DNA of 17,010 bases from Gammaproteobacteria bacterium (GTDB taxonomy: Bacteria > Pseudomonadota > Gammaproteobacteria > Porifericomitales > Porifericomitaceae), in the NCBI GenBank assembly GCA_028817255.1, contig JAPPQA010000138.1:1-17010 (forward strand), in the 5' to 3' direction. The position numbers and the translations under genes are program-made. Positions 15,910-17,010 of this stretch are shown piece after piece (the stretch's first letter is position 1; each line of letters opens with the position of its first letter). The notes under the pieces are model-generated. The model was not told the origin of the DNA and did no database searches. It saw nothing but the letters and a program-made list of their open reading frames with translations.

Positions 15910-16551
15910 TTATGTGCAGCGGCCGAAGAAAGCGGCGCGCGTTTTTTTGACCGTAGCGCTGAGAAAATGCCGCGCCGCTTCGCGGCGGCGGTACGATTCG
16001 CTCGTCACCCAGTTTAATTGGATGGTGCGCCGCTCTCCGGCAAAAGGCAAATGCCCGTGCCAGGCGTTGTCGTCGCAACGAAAGGCGAGAAGCGCGCCGT
16101 TGCCGGGCGCCACTTCCAAAAAATAATCGTCAATGTCGTCGCCGTTGTGCAGCAACCGTAACCGCCCGCCGCCGTTGTCATTCCAGTCACGGTTGAGATA
16201 CAGCAATACGGTGATGAGTTTGCCGCTCGAATCGCGGTGAATTTTGCCGTCGGTTTGGCGGCAGAATCCGCGCACGGTTGTCATAGTTGGGCGACCTTGG
16301 ATCGGCGCGTTCAGTTTTGCGGCAAGGATTCCCGCCGTCTCCGCACTGTGCAGTTCCGCTACCAATTCGGCGAAGGCGGCGCCGCATTTCAGCGCCGACA
16401 GCGGGAAACTTCCGGCATCGGGCGGTGTCGGAAAATCGCGGTGAATATCGGGTAGTTTTTCGGCGCGGACGAAATCCGGGCACAGCAAATGCGGAAACGG
16501 AGACGCGCCCGCCTCGGCCGCTGCAAGTTTCTCCAAATCCGCGAAGATCAT
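15910..16551 (-). CDS. 2OG-Fe(II) oxygenase (prolyl-hydroxylase-like fold)
   Basis: The product is a 213-residue Fe(II)- and 2-oxoglutarate-dependent dioxygenase, probably a hydroxylase of a protein or small molecule. The facial triad is visible: His105 and Asp107 in KIHRDSSGK, and distal His165 in DNAWHGHLPF. Arg174 or Arg175 in GERRTIQLNWV would bind the 2OG carboxylate. The core strands LITVLLYLNRDW, GGGRLRLLH, DYFLEVAPGNGALLAF are typical of the 2OG-FeII_Oxy_3-type domain. The frame is open to an ATG at 16683, but the extra 44 residues look non-coding, and a promoter lies inside that DNA, so I choose the ATG at 16551. No Shine-Dalgarno precedes it; the transcript may be leaderless. It is the first gene of the trio. 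The substrate is unknown; a partner protein is possible. Confidence 0.88.
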   Translation of the reverse strand: MIFADLEKLAAAEAGASPFPHLLCPDFVRAEKLPDIHRDFPTPPDAGSFPLSALKCGAAFAELVAELHSAETAGILAAKLNAPIQGRPTMTTVRGFCRQTDGKIHRDSSGKLITVLLYLNRDWNDNGGGRLRLLHNGDDIDDYFLEVAPGNGALLAFRCDDNAWHGHLPFAGERRTIQLNWVTSESYRRREAARHFLSATVKKTRAAFFGRCT

Positions 16552-16557
16552 GCGGCA

Positions 16558-16586
16558 ATTTTGTCCAATACGCCTTTGTATGTCAA
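16558..16586 (-). promoter_or_regulatory. Near-consensus promoter of the oxygenase operon
   Basis: On the minus strand a perfect -35 TTGACA (16581-16586) and a -10-like CAAAAT (16558-16563) are separated by exactly 17 bases. Only six bases separate the -10 from the ATG at 16551, so transcription should start at or next to the start codon. This fits the lack of a Shine-Dalgarno and suggests a leaderless message. The site also argues against the upstream ATG at 16683. Confidence 0.6.
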
Positions 16587-16671
16587 ATTCCTTTTCGTTC
16601 CACGACTTATGGCGCCTGGGATGGCGCAGCAGGCGGTTTGCATTCGGCTCGCAAGCGCGATTTTTGCCGTC

Positions 16672-16691
16672 ATTCCCGTGCAACAGGGAAG
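16672..16691. repeat. Short ATTCCC-N8-GGGAAG inverted repeat
   Basis: ATTCCC (16672-16677) and GGGAAG (16686-16691) flank eight bases. The layout resembles the dRS3 type (ATTCCC-N8-GGGAAT) and similar dispersed proteobacterial repeats, differing in the last base. Only one copy is in this window, so membership of a repeat family cannot be shown here. Confidence 0.35.
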
Positions 16692-16957
16692 CCGGTAGCG
16701 CCCATATCTTCCCCGCATTGCGAGAATGCGCAATCTATGCCTTCCGGGAGCGCATTGACCCTGTCGGCGGCCCTGCGGCGCCGATGCCCTTCCAATGCCG
16801 ATCGTCGTCTTCGCCGCAACTCGACGGGGATAGAGCTTGCCCGCTATCCGTGCGGGTTTTACCTGTGAATCCCGGGGGGCGACGGGATCATAGCAAGGCG
16901 TCGCGCCGGGCGCTGCCGCATGACGGCGGGTAGGCAATGGGTTCTGGGCAGCCTTCC

Positions 16958-17010
16958 CTATTCCTTGCCTGAATCCACCGCGCGTTGATCGAAGGGATTG
17001 ATGCCGTAAA
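16958..17010 (-). CDS. pgi: Probable C-terminal end of glucose-6-phosphate isomerase (partial)
   Basis: The last bases of the window, read on the minus strand, give YGINPFDQRAVDSGKE followed by TAG at 16958-16960. This matches the C-terminal INPFDQ..VE.GK signature of phosphoglucose isomerase, which interconverts glucose-6-phosphate and fructose-6-phosphate in glycolysis and gluconeogenesis. Only 16 codons are inside the window. E. coli Pgi continues about a dozen residues beyond this motif, so the protein here would end slightly early. A bifunctional transaldolase/isomerase also carries a similar motif. The call rests on this one short motif. Confidence 0.55.
   Translation of the reverse strand, partial: YGINPFDQRAVDSGKE

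Larger units (their letters stand above)
16552..16957. other. Intergenic region between a pgi-like end and the oxygenase operon
   Basis: This stretch of about 400 bases has no convincing gene; open frames on both strands overlap each other and read as low-complexity Arg/Ala/Pro sequence. It contains the oxygenase promoter (16558-16586), the ATTCCC-N8-GGGAAG repeat (16672-16691) and a 6-bp hairpin CGCATT/AATGCG (16714-16719 and 16725-16730). A weak extended -10 on the minus strand (TGC plus TATGAT, 16887-16895) has no good -35. Nothing else is seen. Confidence 0.5.

Noticed and set aside
16548..16937. A 129-codon minus-strand frame in the right intergenic region
   Set aside because: It overlaps the oxygenase promoter and the inverted repeat, shows no family motif, and has an equally long competing frame on the plus strand.

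Overview
The window reads as chromosomal DNA from a Gram-negative, high-GC proteobacterium of beta- or gammaproteobacterial type. The evidence is the divergent gatCAB | mreBCD arrangement found in those groups, a contiguous mreBCD-mrdA-rodA-mltB-rlpA cell-wall cluster, and a lipid A-type acyltransferase. No rRNA or tRNA is visible to place it more exactly.

Left part (about 1-3400, minus strand): gatC, gatA and gatB form a tight operon for the Asp/Glu-tRNA amidotransferase. gatA and gatB share an ATGA overlap. Downstream of gatB lies a short non-coding stretch with a triple 15-bp tandem repeat.

Central part (about 3450-12760, plus strand): a long, compact series of cell-elongation and envelope genes runs mreB, mreC, mreD, mrdA (PBP2), rodA, mltB, rlpA, an LpxL/HtrB-type acyltransferase and a D-alanine aminotransferase (dat). 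Together they supply the rod-shape scaffold (MreBCD), the SEDS/PBP2 peptidoglycan synthase pair, two peptidoglycan-cleaving enzymes and D-amino acid metabolism. Several junctions overlap by a few bases. Three points are odd: MreB is altered next to its catalytic Glu, the acyltransferase lacks the acidic residue of its HX4(D/E) motif, and the dacA gene expected between rlpA and dat is absent, with the acyltransferase gene in its place.

Right part (about 12930-16600, minus strand): a separate three-gene operon, with visibly more A/T-rich codons, encodes a 2OG-Fe(II) oxygenase, a 637-residue protein I cannot assign, and an ELM1-family (GT-B-like) protein. It has a near-consensus sigma70-type promoter placed so close to the oxygenase ATG that the message may be leaderless. 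The 637-residue protein appears to contain four diverged copies of a beta-sandwich-like unit. This is the best candidate for an undescribed system. At the extreme right edge, the last 16 codons of a minus-strand gene look like the C-terminus of glucose-6-phosphate isomerase (pgi).
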